This document shows positions 1 through 6,350 of a stretch of 8,815 nucleotides of DNA, in pieces (positions within the stretch are counted from its first letter, which is position 1; each line of letters begins with the position of its first letter). The DNA lies in NCBI GenBank assembly GCA_003131945.1, contig PKWD01000142.1, positions 896 through 9,710 of the forward strand, read 5' to 3'. A program made the translations under genes and the position numbers. The stretch comes from Acidimicrobiaceae bacterium (GTDB taxonomy: Bacteria > Actinomycetota > Acidimicrobiia > Acidimicrobiales > UBA8190). Under the pieces are notes generated by a model, which worked only from the letters and a program-made list of their open reading frames with translations, was not told the origin of the DNA and did no database searches.

Positions 1-331
1 TCTCGAAGCCGCCGCCCATGGCGACGCCGTTGACGGCGGCGATGATCGGCTTCGAGAACGTCCGCTGGACGATGCCGGCGAATCCCCCGGGGGCGCCCAT
101 GATCGGCCCACCCTCGCCCGAGGCGAAGGCCTTCAGATCCATTCCGGCTGAAAAGGCCTTCTCCCCGGATCCGGTCAGAATGACGACCCAGCAATCGTCG
201 TCGACCTCGAGTTCGTCCAACGCGCTCGACATGGCCTGGCTCACAGCGCCGTTGACGGCGTTGCGGGCCTCGGGCCGATTGATGGTGAGGATTTCGACGT
301 GACCGCGACGCTCACGCTCGACTGCTGACAT
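1..331 (-). CDS. Enoyl-CoA hydratase/isomerase (crotonase family), N-terminal part, runs off the left edge
   Basis: The reading frame starts at ATG 331-329 and stays open to the window edge, giving 110 residues of a protein that is usually about 250-270. Visible crotonase features are an N-terminal strand with LTINRPEARNAV (residues 15-26), the CoA/oxyanion-hole segment AFSAGMDLKAF (59-69), and AAVNGVAMGGGFE (98-110). The last visible residue, E110, is at the position of the first catalytic glutamate of rat enoyl-CoA hydratase; the second lies outside the window. Enzymes of this family hydrate trans-2-enoyl-CoA in beta-oxidation, and some isomerise or cleave instead. An AAAGGGAG Shine-Dalgarno at 344-337, 5 nt before ATG, supports the start. 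It is the last visible gene of a minus-strand set with an acyl-CoA dehydrogenase, a thioesterase and a thiolase-like protein. Family is certain; the exact substrate (possibly a steroid side-chain enoyl-CoA) is inferred from context. Confidence 0.93.
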   Translation of the reverse strand, partial: MSAVERERRGHVEILTINRPEARNAVNGAVSQAMSSALDELEVDDDCWVVILTGSGEKAFSAGMDLKAFASGEGGPIMGAPGGFAGIVQRTFSKPIIAAVNGVAMGGGFE

Positions 332-354
332 GTCCGCTCCCTTTCGTCCTTCGC

Positions 355-377
355 GTCGGCGGGCCGTCGCCGCCGAC
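355..377. other. GC-rich stem-loop between thiolase-like gene and enoyl-CoA hydratase
   Basis: GTCGGCGG (355-362) and CCGCCGAC (370-377) form a perfect 8-bp stem around a 7-nt loop. It lies in the 153-bp gap 332-484, the only sizeable spacer between these two minus-strand genes, just upstream of the hydratase ribosome binding site. No U-tract follows on the minus strand, so it is not a standard intrinsic terminator. It could be an mRNA processing or attenuation hairpin, or chance in GC-rich DNA. I see nothing else in the gap. Confidence 0.35.
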
Positions 378-484
378 CCCGGGCCGGACGTTGACCGTGG
401 GGATTCGCCTTGTTCTGTGAGTCTCGCCGCGGGCAGGGCCCCACCGCCATCCGGGTCGTGGCGTGGCCTTGGCCGTCAGCGCCG

Positions 485-1948
485 TTATCCGGAGATCCGG
501 TAGCGCAGAGGCGGGCCGCGCACATCGATCCGAGAACCCACCAGGTTGCGTGCCGCCAGGCACGGGAGCTCGGAGACGTCGGCGGCCGCCGCTATGTGGC
601 GTCCGTCTTCGAGGCGGGCGATAACCGGCGCGGCGGTGATCTCGCCCCCGCGGCCATTCACCACAGTCGAGGCGACCACGACAGCCGGACCGGCGGCTTC
701 GGTGGCGATCTCGACGGCCGTGGCGTCAATGGCCGCCTGCGCTGCGGTGGTGTCGCCCGGGCGCCATCCCCGGGGTGGGGGCTCCGCTCCGTAGACCCCG
801 GCCGCGTGTTTCGTCAGGTACCAGCCGAAGGCGGTCACGAGCCCGGTGCCACCCCCGACGCGCAGGCGGTCGACCATCGTGGCCACCGCATGCAGCGAGT
901 AGTTGTTCCCGGGGCCGCCGAAATAGGGGAGTCCGCCGGTGACGGTCAGGCGTCGCTCATCATCGAGCGCCACCCCGAGCGCATCGGCCGCCAGTTCCAC
1001 GGCGCACGGGAAGCATGAATAGAGGTCGAAGGCACTGAGCTCATCGACACCGGTGCCGGCCGCCTCCAGGGCCGCCGACGTACTCGCCGACATGGCGGGA
1101 GCCGTACCCGGGTCGGGACGGGCGGCGGGGAACCACACGTCTGTGCATTCGGCGCCCGACCAGCAGAACACGGCCTCCTCGTCCACGCCCGCTCGTCGCG
1201 CCGCCGCCAGCGAGGTGACGACGACGGCAGCGCCCTGGTCGACGGTGAACATGGCACACATGTTCTTGGCGTAAGGCTCGGAGATGAGCCGGTTGTCGGG
1301 CGTGATCTCGGACAACTCGGCCGGTGTGCGGGCGTCGGGGAACCACGCGTAGTCATGCGCGGCTGCCACCGTCGTGAAGGGAGCCAAGAGCCGGCCCAGT
1401 TCGGCGCGGTGTTCGGCCGGACTCCGGCCCGCACGGTGGGCAATGACGCTCTCGAACAGTGCGTAGAGGTGGATGGGGGCGATCAGGCCGGCTTGAAACT
1501 CGGCCGGGCTCACCGGAGGTCGGTCATCGCCGATGACGGGATCGGGTGGACCAGCTGTGTGGCCCCTGTCGTCGGGGACCGAACCACCTTCGCGCGCCGA
1601 GCGCTGGGCCTCAGCTCCGGCGATGAGGACGACGTCGATGTCGCCGGCGCTGATGGCCTTGGCGGCCCGGTTGACGAGCCATTGTGGCGAGTTCCCGCCG
1701 ACCGTCGTCGTCTCGGTGCGGGCGGGCGACAGGTGCAGCCGTCGGGACAGATCGGCCCCCGGTGCGCTCCCCGCCGGTGAGATGATGTTGACGACGGAGA
1801 CCTGCTGGACCTCGGCCTGCAGCTTGGGCACGCGGTCGAGCGCCACCCGGGCGGCGCGCTCAGCCAGATCCAGCGCCGACACCGTGGTCAGGCGTTCGAT
1901 GGATTGTCCGGTCGCCACCACTACCGGAAGCCGGTCGTCCGATGTCAC
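485..1948 (-). CDS. Thiolase-like protein, TLP1 type (acetyl-CoA acetyltransferase-like) with C-terminal extra domain
   Basis: 487 residues from GTG 1948-1946, chosen because AGGAGAGG (1960-1953) sits 4 nt upstream. A longer in-frame GTG at 2011 would only add a Thr-rich 21-residue tail. The N-terminal ~390 residues have thiolase architecture: the nucleophile-loop region TVGGNSPQWLVN (82-93), the SCP2/thiolase-like segment LYSCFPCAVE (309-318), and GGPGNNYSLHA (344-354) where thiolases carry GHPxGxTG. The normally invariant nucleophilic Cys is replaced: S87 occupies that place, and the usual C-terminal CxG appears as HAAGVYG (381-387). Residues ~395-487 match what is known of the additional C-terminal domain of mycobacterial type-1 thiolase-like proteins (TLP1). 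Those proteins are generally thought not to be classical thiolases; they may bind CoA or lipid, or act as lyases with a partner. Many databases label them acetyl-CoA acetyltransferase. Role here: probably a late step of acyl-CoA or steroid side-chain degradation, inferred from neighbours. Confidence 0.9.
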   Translation of the reverse strand: MTSDDRLPVVVATGQSIERLTTVSALDLAERAARVALDRVPKLQAEVQQVSVVNIISPAGSAPGADLSRRLHLSPARTETTTVGGNSPQWLVNRAAKAISAGDIDVVLIAGAEAQRSAREGGSVPDDRGHTAGPPDPVIGDDRPPVSPAEFQAGLIAPIHLYALFESVIAHRAGRSPAEHRAELGRLLAPFTTVAAAHDYAWFPDARTPAELSEITPDNRLISEPYAKNMCAMFTVDQGAAVVVTSLAAARRAGVDEEAVFCWSGAECTDVWFPAARPDPGTAPAMSASTSAALEAAGTGVDELSAFDLYSCFPCAVELAADALGVALDDERRLTVTGGLPYFGGPGNNYSLHAVATMVDRLRVGGGTGLVTAFGWYLTKHAAGVYGAEPPPRGWRPGDTTAAQAAIDATAVEIATEAAGPAVVVASTVVNGRGGEITAAPVIARLEDGRHIAAAADVSELPCLAARNLVGSRIDVRGPPLRYRISG

Positions 1949-1952
1949 GAAG

Positions 1953-1960
1953 CCTCTCCT
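1953..1960 (-). promoter_or_regulatory. Ribosome binding site that decides the thiolase-like start
   Basis: The minus strand reads AGGAGAGG four bases before GTG 1948-1946. No comparable site precedes the upstream in-frame GTG at 2011, so translation most likely begins at 1948. Confidence 0.75.
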
Positions 1961-2012
1961 TGTGTCGGTGGTGGCGGTGGTGTCGGTGACGGTGACGGTG
2001 GCGACCGACACA
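1961..2012. repeat. Short-period CACCG-type repeat bounded by a 9-bp inverted repeat
   Basis: The spacer before the thiolase-like gene is a low-complexity run built from 5-6 nt units of the type CACCGT, CACCGA and CACCAC on the minus strand. It is bounded by TGTGTCGGT (1961-1969) and its exact complement ACCGACACA (2004-2012). The arms could pair around a 34-nt loop immediately upstream of the ribosome binding site. Function unknown; it may simply be slippage-generated sequence. Confidence 0.5.
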
Positions 2013-2047
2013 GCGCGTCGCCGAGTCGGGAGTCCGACAGCGTGACC

Positions 2048-2146
2048 TCAGCCCTGACCGGCGGCGAACCGTTCGGGATCGACGGCCACGAACAACGATT
2101 CCGCTTTGGCCAGGAGGACGTCTCCATGGCGCGCCTCCCCGGCCAT
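2048..2146 (-). pseudogene. Detached C-terminal fragment of the hot-dog thioesterase (frameshifted continuation)
   Basis: This 32-residue frame, too short for usual ORF calling, begins at ATG 2146-2144 and ends at TGA 2050-2048. It contains GDVLLAKAESLFVAVDPERF, the expected final strand and tail of a PaaI/4HBT thioesterase. Reading the same frame backward adds RKLLM before the Met's successor residues, again as the family predicts. It lies in the -1 frame relative to the upstream piece. The upstream stop and this ATG overlap as TGATG, so the fragment could be made by stop-restart translation. Otherwise it marks a recent one-base loss, a two-base gain, or a sequencing error. No canonical slippery heptamer is visible. 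Confidence 0.75.
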
Positions 2147-2748
2147 CAGAAGCTTCCGAAGTCTCTACTGGTGAGACGGGCACGGAATTCCAACGGGACC
2201 CCGATCGGTACCGGTGCCCGGTACGTCACGGTGAGCCGGCCGGTGAAAGCAGGTGTGCAGTTGATCGAGAGGACGAAACCCATGGCCTCGTCGAAGAGGG
2301 CGGCCACCATGCCGCCATGAGCCCGCCCCGGGGCACCCTCGAAGGCGTCGCCGAGGGTGCAGTGCAGAACAGCGTCATCCCCGTCGCGAAACGTCTGGGC
2401 CGCGACACCCATGGGATTGGCCGGGCCGGTCACGATGCAGTCGGTGAAATGACTGCCTCGGACACCCCCCTGGGTAGGGGGAACGACGAAAAGGTCGCGG
2501 CTCATGTTCAGCGTGGGGCGCTGTCGCGGGGGAGATGCCTCCACCTGTGCCAGCAACTCTTCCACCGTCGTCGTCATGCGATGCAAGACGTCGTCGTCCA
2601 TCTCGTGGGCCACGATGGCGTGACCCAGTCGACGCATCGCAGCAGCCGCCTCCAGTCGTGCTGGGGATACCAACGTCCCGTCGCCGTCGAGGGCGGCGGT
2701 ATCGCTGGAGTCGTCGATGGCGGTCAATTGTGGGTGATCTGAGCCCAC
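2146..2748 (-). CDS. PaaI/4HBT-family hot-dog acyl-CoA thioesterase, C-terminus frameshifted
   Basis: A 200-residue frame from GTG 2748 to TGA 2148-2146. Hot-dog thioesterase signatures are GRAHGGMVAALFDEAMG (141-157), with HGG at 144-146 and D153 in the catalytic or oxyanion region, followed by the strands FTGRLTVTYRAPVPIG (168-183). A helical N-terminal region (~30-75) precedes the domain. The family hydrolyses acyl-CoA thioesters, releasing CoA. GTG 2748 overlaps the end of the dehydrogenase gene by 25 nt and has a modest AAGGG upstream; TTG 2727 is an alternative. The expected last beta strand is missing from this frame: after LTSRD the frame reads FGSF and stops, while the true continuation lies in the -1 frame at 2146-2048. 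As it stands the product would lack the last strand of the sheet, so it may be inactive unless the second piece is supplied. Confidence 0.85.
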   Translation of the reverse strand: MGSDHPQLTAIDDSSDTAALDGDGTLVSPARLEAAAAMRRLGHAIVAHEMDDDVLHRMTTTVEELLAQVEASPPRQRPTLNMSRDLFVVPPTQGGVRGSHFTDCIVTGPANPMGVAAQTFRDGDDAVLHCTLGDAFEGAPGRAHGGMVAALFDEAMGFVLSINCTPAFTGRLTVTYRAPVPIGVPLEFRARLTSRDFGSF

Positions 2749-3935
2749 GCGACGCCCTTGTCCGCCTCGAAGTCGCGGGGGAGTCCCAGGATCCGCTCGG
2801 CCATCTGGTTGCGCAAAACCTCTGACGTGCCCCCTTCGATGGTGTTGGCCCGGGCCCGCAGGAAGGTCGTGGCCCGGGCTTGGGACTTTGTGTCGTCCGA
2901 GGCCCAGGCGATTCCGGCCATACCGTTGACATCGACAGCGAAACTCGATCGTCGTTGGTTGTACTCGGCGTTGAACACCTTGTTGACCGCTCCCTCCGGT
3001 CCCGGCTGCTGGCCCCGCATGCGGGCTGAGTTGGCCCGGAAGGCGGTGATCTCCTTCACTTCGGACTCGATGTAGAGCTGGGCCAGTCTCTGGCGGACGC
3101 GCCGGTCGGTCCGGTCAGGGATCTGATCGAGATAGGACTGCCAGGCGTCGCGCCGCACGCCTCCCGAGAACGAGACGGGGTCGAGAGATATACCGGCCAA
3201 CGCCACGCGCTCGTTCATCAAGGTGGTGCGGGCGCAGCGCCAGCCGTCACCCACATCACCCACCCGGTTGGCGTCGGGTATGCGCACATCGGTCAGGAAT
3301 ACTTCGTTGAACTCCGAGGAGCCGGTCATCTGCCTCAAGGGGCAGACTTCGATCCCTGGTGTTTTCATCTCCACAATGAAGTAGGTGAGGCCCTCGTGCT
3401 TGGGCACGTCAGGATTGCTGCGGGCCAGCAACATGCCGAAAGCAGCGAACTGGGCAATCGTCGTCCAGACCTTCTGACCGTTCACGACCCACTCGTCGCC
3501 GTCGCGCACGGCCCGCGTCCGCAGCGAGGCCAGGTCGGTGCCGGCTTCGGGTTCGGTGTAGCCGATGGCGAAGTTGATGTCCCCGGCCAGGATGCCGGGC
3601 AGGAAGTAGGACTTCTGCTCCTCGGTGCCGTAGCGCATGATGGTCGGTCCCACGGTGTTGACGGTGACGAAGGGGAACGGCGCGTCGGCCTTGCGGGTCT
3701 CGACGAAGAAGATGAACTGGTCGGTGGCCGGTCGGCCCTGGCCGCCGTACTCCTTCGGCCAACCGACGCCGAGCCAGCCGTCGGCGCCGATCTTGCGCAC
3801 GGTGTCACGCCAGCGCTCGCCGCCTTCGCCCACTTCGCCGATGCCGGCCCGGACCTCGTCGGTCATGAGCGCGGCGAAGTAGGCGCGCAACTCCTGCCGT
3901 AGGGCCTGCTGCTCGGGGGTCTCCTCTAAGAACAT
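2724..3935 (-). CDS. Acyl-CoA dehydrogenase (FadE26/FadE28-like)
   Basis: 403 residues, full length for the family. It catalyses FAD-dependent alpha,beta-desaturation of acyl-CoA, passing electrons to electron-transfer flavoprotein. Visible features are an N-terminal helical domain (PEQQALRQELRAYF, 7-20), WPKEYGGQG (59-67), the flavin/substrate signature GYTEPEAGTDLASLRT (125-140), VVNGQKVWTT (150-159), and the C-terminal IEGGTSEVLRNQMAERILGLPRD (366-388). E367 is at the usual catalytic base position. It resembles the mycobacterial FadE26-type enzymes that act on cholesterol side-chain CoA esters. Those work as two-gene heterotetramers, while only one subunit gene is visible here. ATG 3935-3933 is the first gene of the minus-strand operon, 36 nt from the nearest edge of which, at 3986, further upstream lies a KstR-like operator (50 nt from the ATG). 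Its ribosome binding site is weak. The stop overlaps the thioesterase start region. Family is secure; steroid substrate is inferred. Confidence 0.95.
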   Translation of the reverse strand: MFLEETPEQQALRQELRAYFAALMTDEVRAGIGEVGEGGERWRDTVRKIGADGWLGVGWPKEYGGQGRPATDQFIFFVETRKADAPFPFVTVNTVGPTIMRYGTEEQKSYFLPGILAGDINFAIGYTEPEAGTDLASLRTRAVRDGDEWVVNGQKVWTTIAQFAAFGMLLARSNPDVPKHEGLTYFIVEMKTPGIEVCPLRQMTGSSEFNEVFLTDVRIPDANRVGDVGDGWRCARTTLMNERVALAGISLDPVSFSGGVRRDAWQSYLDQIPDRTDRRVRQRLAQLYIESEVKEITAFRANSARMRGQQPGPEGAVNKVFNAEYNQRRSSFAVDVNGMAGIAWASDDTKSQARATTFLRARANTIEGGTSEVLRNQMAERILGLPRDFEADKGVAWAQITHN

Positions 3936-3984
3936 GGTCGCCCGTCCGTTCGGTCCGGGCCGGGGCTACCCGGTCCCGGCCTCG

Positions 3985-3990
3985 CTATAA
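3985..3990 (-). promoter_or_regulatory. Possible -10 element for the minus-strand operon
   Basis: The minus strand reads TTATAG at 3990-3985, an AT-rich island in GC-rich DNA about 50 nt before the dehydrogenase ATG. It overlaps the operator at 3986-3999, as expected for repression. No convincing -35 box is visible, so this is tentative. Confidence 0.3.
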
Positions 3991-3999
3991 CTTGTTCTA
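3986..3999. promoter_or_regulatory. KstR-like operator, left copy
   Basis: TATAACTTGTTCTA is an exact match to TNNAACNNGTTNNA, the consensus published for KstR, the TetR-family repressor of cholesterol catabolism genes in mycobacteria and rhodococci. It lies 50 bp upstream of the acyl-CoA dehydrogenase start, in the promoter position for the minus-strand operon. Eight fixed positions make a chance match in a 200-bp gap unlikely, and a second copy lies in the same gap. The regulator gene itself is not in this window. Confidence 0.7.
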
Positions 4000-4097
4000 C
4001 TTTTTGACGCTACCAGTAGGGCCCAGCCGTCCGACAATCGCAGACGGGCCCTGCCGCGCGCCACCGGGCCATGCTGGTGCCCGGAGAGGGCCGGGCG

Positions 4098-4103
4098 TAT
4101 CAT
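4098..4103 (+). promoter_or_regulatory. Possible -10 element for the P450 operon
   Basis: TATCAT differs from TATAAT at one base and would put the transcription start near 4110, at the left edge of the second KstR-like palindrome. That gives a leader of about 26 nt. The -35 region is not convincing. Confidence 0.35.
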
Positions 4104-4109
4104 CCCAAG

Positions 4110-4123
4110 TGGAACACGTTCTA
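4110..4123. promoter_or_regulatory. KstR-like operator, right copy
   Basis: TGGAACACGTTCTA is a second exact match to TNNAACNNGTTNNA, centred 19-20 bp before the P450 ATG. Its last base is also the first base of the AGGAGG ribosome binding site. Bound repressor would cover the likely transcription start. Together with the copy at 3986-3999 it suggests joint repression of both divergent operons. Confidence 0.72.
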
Positions 4124-4128
4124 GGAGG
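4123..4128 (+). promoter_or_regulatory. Ribosome binding site that decides the P450 start
   Basis: A perfect AGGAGG lies 7 nt before ATG 4136. The in-frame upstream TTG at 3992 has no such site and would translate the operator region, so the start at 4136 is preferred. Confidence 0.85.
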
Positions 4129-4135
4129 ACCAGGC

Positions 4136-5380
4136 ATGGAGCTCAGCGACATCGATCTCACCGATGCGGAGGCCTATGTCGCCGCCGTCCCCCACGAGCA
4201 GTTCACCTTCCTGCGCCAGAACGCCCCCGTCTGGTGGCACGAGGAGACCGACGGCCCCGGCTTCTGGTGCGTGACCAAGTACGACGACTGCGTGGCCGTC
4301 AACCGCGAGTACGACACCTTCTCCTCGGCGAAGAAGGCCACCTTCATCTGGGAGCTGCCCGACGACGCCATCGAACAGCAGAAGCTGATGATGCTGAACA
4401 TGGACCCGCCGCTGCACACCCGCTACCGGCGGCTCGTGAACAAGGGCTTCACCCCCCGGACCATCTCGCAGCTCGAGGAGAAGATCCACGAGACGGCCGA
4501 CGACATCATCGACGCCGTCATCGAGAAGGGCGAGGCCGACTTTGTCACCGACATCGCCGCCGAACTGCCCCTCGTCGTCATCGCCGATCTCCTGGGCGTG
4601 CCCCAGGAGGACCGCCACAACATGTTCGACTGGTCCAACCGGATGATCGGCCGGCTCGACTCGGAGTACGCCGAGGACGGCGCCGGCGATCTCGACGATC
4701 CCGAGTACGTGACCCAGGCGGCCATGGAGCTCTACGCCTACGCCGCCGATCTGTACTCGAAGAAGCGGCTGGATCCGCACGAGGACCTCATGAGTGTCCT
4801 CACCCAGGTCGAGTTGGAGGGCGACAAACTCTCCGAACTCGAGCTCGAGCTGTTCTTCCTGCTCCTCACCGTGGCCGGCAACGAGACGACGCGGAACCTC
4901 ATCTCGGGGGCCATGTACACCTTCTTCCAGAACCCCGACCAATGGGAGAAGCTCCGCAACGACCGGTCCCTCATGGCCAAGGCCGTGGAGGAGATGCTCC
5001 GCTACGTCACCCCGGTCATGAACTTCCGGCGCCAGACGACCAAGCCGACGGAGCTGCGGGGCCAGAAGATCGACGCCGACCAGAAGGTCGTCTTCTTCCA
5101 CATCTCGGGCAACCGCGACGAGGACATCTTCGAGAACCCGCAAGTCTTCGACATCGCCCGCTCCCCCAACCCGCACATGGCCTTCGGCGGCGGCGGCCCC
5201 CACTTCTGCCTCGGGGCCAACCTGGCCCGTATGGAGATCCGGGTGATGTTCCAGCACCTGCTCGACCGGCTCCCCGACATGCGCCAGGACGGGGATCTTC
5301 AGCGCCTCCAATCGTCGTTCATCAACGGCGTCAAGCACCTACCCATCGCCTTCTCGCCCGGCCAGCCCGTCCGGCGCTGA
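4136..5380 (+). CDS. Cytochrome P450, CYP125/CYP124/CYP142-like
   Basis: 414 residues, soluble bacterial P450 length, no membrane anchor. Landmarks are the I-helix oxygen-activation motif AGNETT (247-252), ExxR as E286-M-L-R289, and the haem loop FGGGGPHFCLG (350-360) with C358 as the thiolate ligand. Segments such as PVWWHEE (31-37), MMLNMDPPLHTRYRRLVNKGFTPR (starting at 85), LLGVPQEDR (152-160) and VAGNETTRN closely resemble, from memory, mycobacterial CYP125. CYP125 is the cholesterol C26/27 hydroxylase, and the related CYP124 and CYP142 also oxidise terminal methyl groups of sterols and branched lipids. Electrons would come from a ferredoxin and reductase, not present here. It leads the plus-strand operon, with a KstR-like operator touching its ribosome binding site; the next gene begins 48 nt downstream. 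P450 identity is certain. Terminal hydroxylation of a sterol or methyl-branched lipid is a strong inference. Confidence 0.96.
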   Translation: MELSDIDLTDAEAYVAAVPHEQFTFLRQNAPVWWHEETDGPGFWCVTKYDDCVAVNREYDTFSSAKKATFIWELPDDAIEQQKLMMLNMDPPLHTRYRRLVNKGFTPRTISQLEEKIHETADDIIDAVIEKGEADFVTDIAAELPLVVIADLLGVPQEDRHNMFDWSNRMIGRLDSEYAEDGAGDLDDPEYVTQAAMELYAYAADLYSKKRLDPHEDLMSVLTQVELEGDKLSELELELFFLLLTVAGNETTRNLISGAMYTFFQNPDQWEKLRNDRSLMAKAVEEMLRYVTPVMNFRRQTTKPTELRGQKIDADQKVVFFHISGNRDEDIFENPQVFDIARSPNPHMAFGGGGPHFCLGANLARMEIRVMFQHLLDRLPDMRQDGDLQRLQSSFINGVKHLPIAFSPGQPVRR

Positions 5381-5428
5381 CGCGCCGCGACGGGTCACGG
5401 ACGACGAGGGCGGGCATCGGAGTCCGGC

Positions 5429-6325
5429 GTGCGCTTCCACCAGGCGGTGACCTTTCTGCCCACCCACCATCAGGTGGCGTTGGCCCGAGCAGCCGACGAC
5501 CAGGGCTACGACGGGATCTACCTCTCCGATCACATGTTCTCGCCGCGCGACCGTCAGTCGCGCTACACCTACTCGAAGGCTGAGGACGGCGCTCCCGGCT
5601 GGGAGGCCGACACCGAATGGCCCGACGTCTGGTGCGTCATCTCGGCCATGGCGGCGACGACGAAGAGGGTTCGCTTCACCACCGGCGTCTACGTGGCCCC
5701 CGCCCGCGACCTCATCACGGTGGCCAAACAGGTCGGCACCGCCGCTGTGCTCTCGTCCAACCGTGTGACACTCGGGGTCGGCGTCGGGTGGTGCAAGGAG
5801 GAGTTCGACGCCACCGGTCAGGACTTCTCCACCCGGGGCAAGAGGCTCGACGACATGATCCCGGCCCTGCGGGCGCTGTGGAGCGGCGGCTGGGTCGAGT
5901 ACCACGGACCCCAGTACGACTTGGCCCCTCTCAAGATGGAACCATCACCGACCGCCCCCATCCCCATCATCGGCGGGGGCCACTCGGCACCGGCTCTGCG
6001 TCGGGCCTCTGAATTGTGCGACGGCTGGGTGGCGGCCGGGGCCTACACCCCCGACGAAGCGCGCCAGTACCTCGGACTGCTGCACGAGGCCCGCCACCGG
6101 GCCGGACGCGAGAGCGAACCCTTCGACATCTTCCTGTCGCTGTGGACCAACCCCGATGTCGACACCTACCGGAGATTCGAAGAGGACTACGGCGTCACCG
6201 ACATGCTGAGCGCGCCGGCCATGGTGGCCGAGGTCGACCCCTCGGACTCCCCCGACGCCCAGTTGCAGACGCGCATCGACGCTTCGGCCCGCTACGCCGA
6301 AGAGGTCATGCAGAAGATGCAATGA
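5429..6325 (+). CDS. LLM-class (luciferase-like) F420-dependent oxidoreductase, Rv2161c/TIGR03619-like
   Basis: 298 residues from GTG 5429, with GGAG at 5419-5422, 6 nt upstream. The bacterial luciferase-like TIM-barrel pattern is visible: LARAADDQGYDGIYLSDHMF (18-37), TTKRVRFTTGVYVAPARD (77-94), the core strand LGVGVGWCKEEF (115-126), RGKRLDDMIPALRALW (136-151), and the phosphate-binding strand IPIIGGG (178-184). Members bind F420 or FMN. In actinobacteria most of this subgroup use F420 for hydride transfer, but the cofactor cannot be proven from sequence alone. It sits 48 nt after the P450 and 25 nt before another LLM enzyme, suggesting one transcript and a redox step on the same substrate class. 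The substrate is unknown. Confidence 0.9.
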   Translation: MRFHQAVTFLPTHHQVALARAADDQGYDGIYLSDHMFSPRDRQSRYTYSKAEDGAPGWEADTEWPDVWCVISAMAATTKRVRFTTGVYVAPARDLITVAKQVGTAAVLSSNRVTLGVGVGWCKEEFDATGQDFSTRGKRLDDMIPALRALWSGGWVEYHGPQYDLAPLKMEPSPTAPIPIIGGGHSAPALRRASELCDGWVAAGAYTPDEARQYLGLLHEARHRAGRESEPFDIFLSLWTNPDVDTYRRFEEDYGVTDMLSAPAMVAEVDPSDSPDAQLQTRIDASARYAEEVMQKMQ

Positions 6326-6350
6326 CGAGCGCCACGGCCAAGGAGGAGTC

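Noticed and set aside
410..1018. 202-codon plus-strand frame and other frames opposite the thiolase-like gene
   Set aside because: No recognisable domain or ribosome binding site, and they oppose a gene with clear family homology.
1949..2011. 21-residue extension of the thiolase-like protein from GTG 2011
   Set aside because: The extension is a Thr/Val repeat encoded by low-complexity DNA that includes the ribosome binding site for GTG 1948.
4004..4009. TTGACG as a -35 box for the P450 operon
   Set aside because: No -10-like hexamer occurs 16-19 bp downstream; the nearest candidate (GACAAT at 4033) is 23 bp away.
3992..4135. 48-residue N-terminal extension of the P450 from TTG 3992
   Set aside because: It would translate through the promoter and second operator, lacks a ribosome binding site and has no P450-like sequence; AGGAGG before ATG 4136 is decisive.
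4616..4629. Third KstR-like site (core AACATGTT at 4619-4626)
   Set aside because: It lacks the first T of the consensus and lies inside the P450 coding sequence where the bases encode conserved residues.
4121..5338. 405-codon open frame antisense to the P450
   Set aside because: A shadow frame caused by GC-rich codon structure; its product is repetitive in Val, Gly, Glu and Leu with no recognisable domain, and the P450 frame is unambiguous.
4234..5583. 449-codon plus-strand frame overlapping the P450 and the next gene
   Set aside because: Arg- and Pro-rich out-of-frame translation with no domain; it overlaps two well-supported genes.
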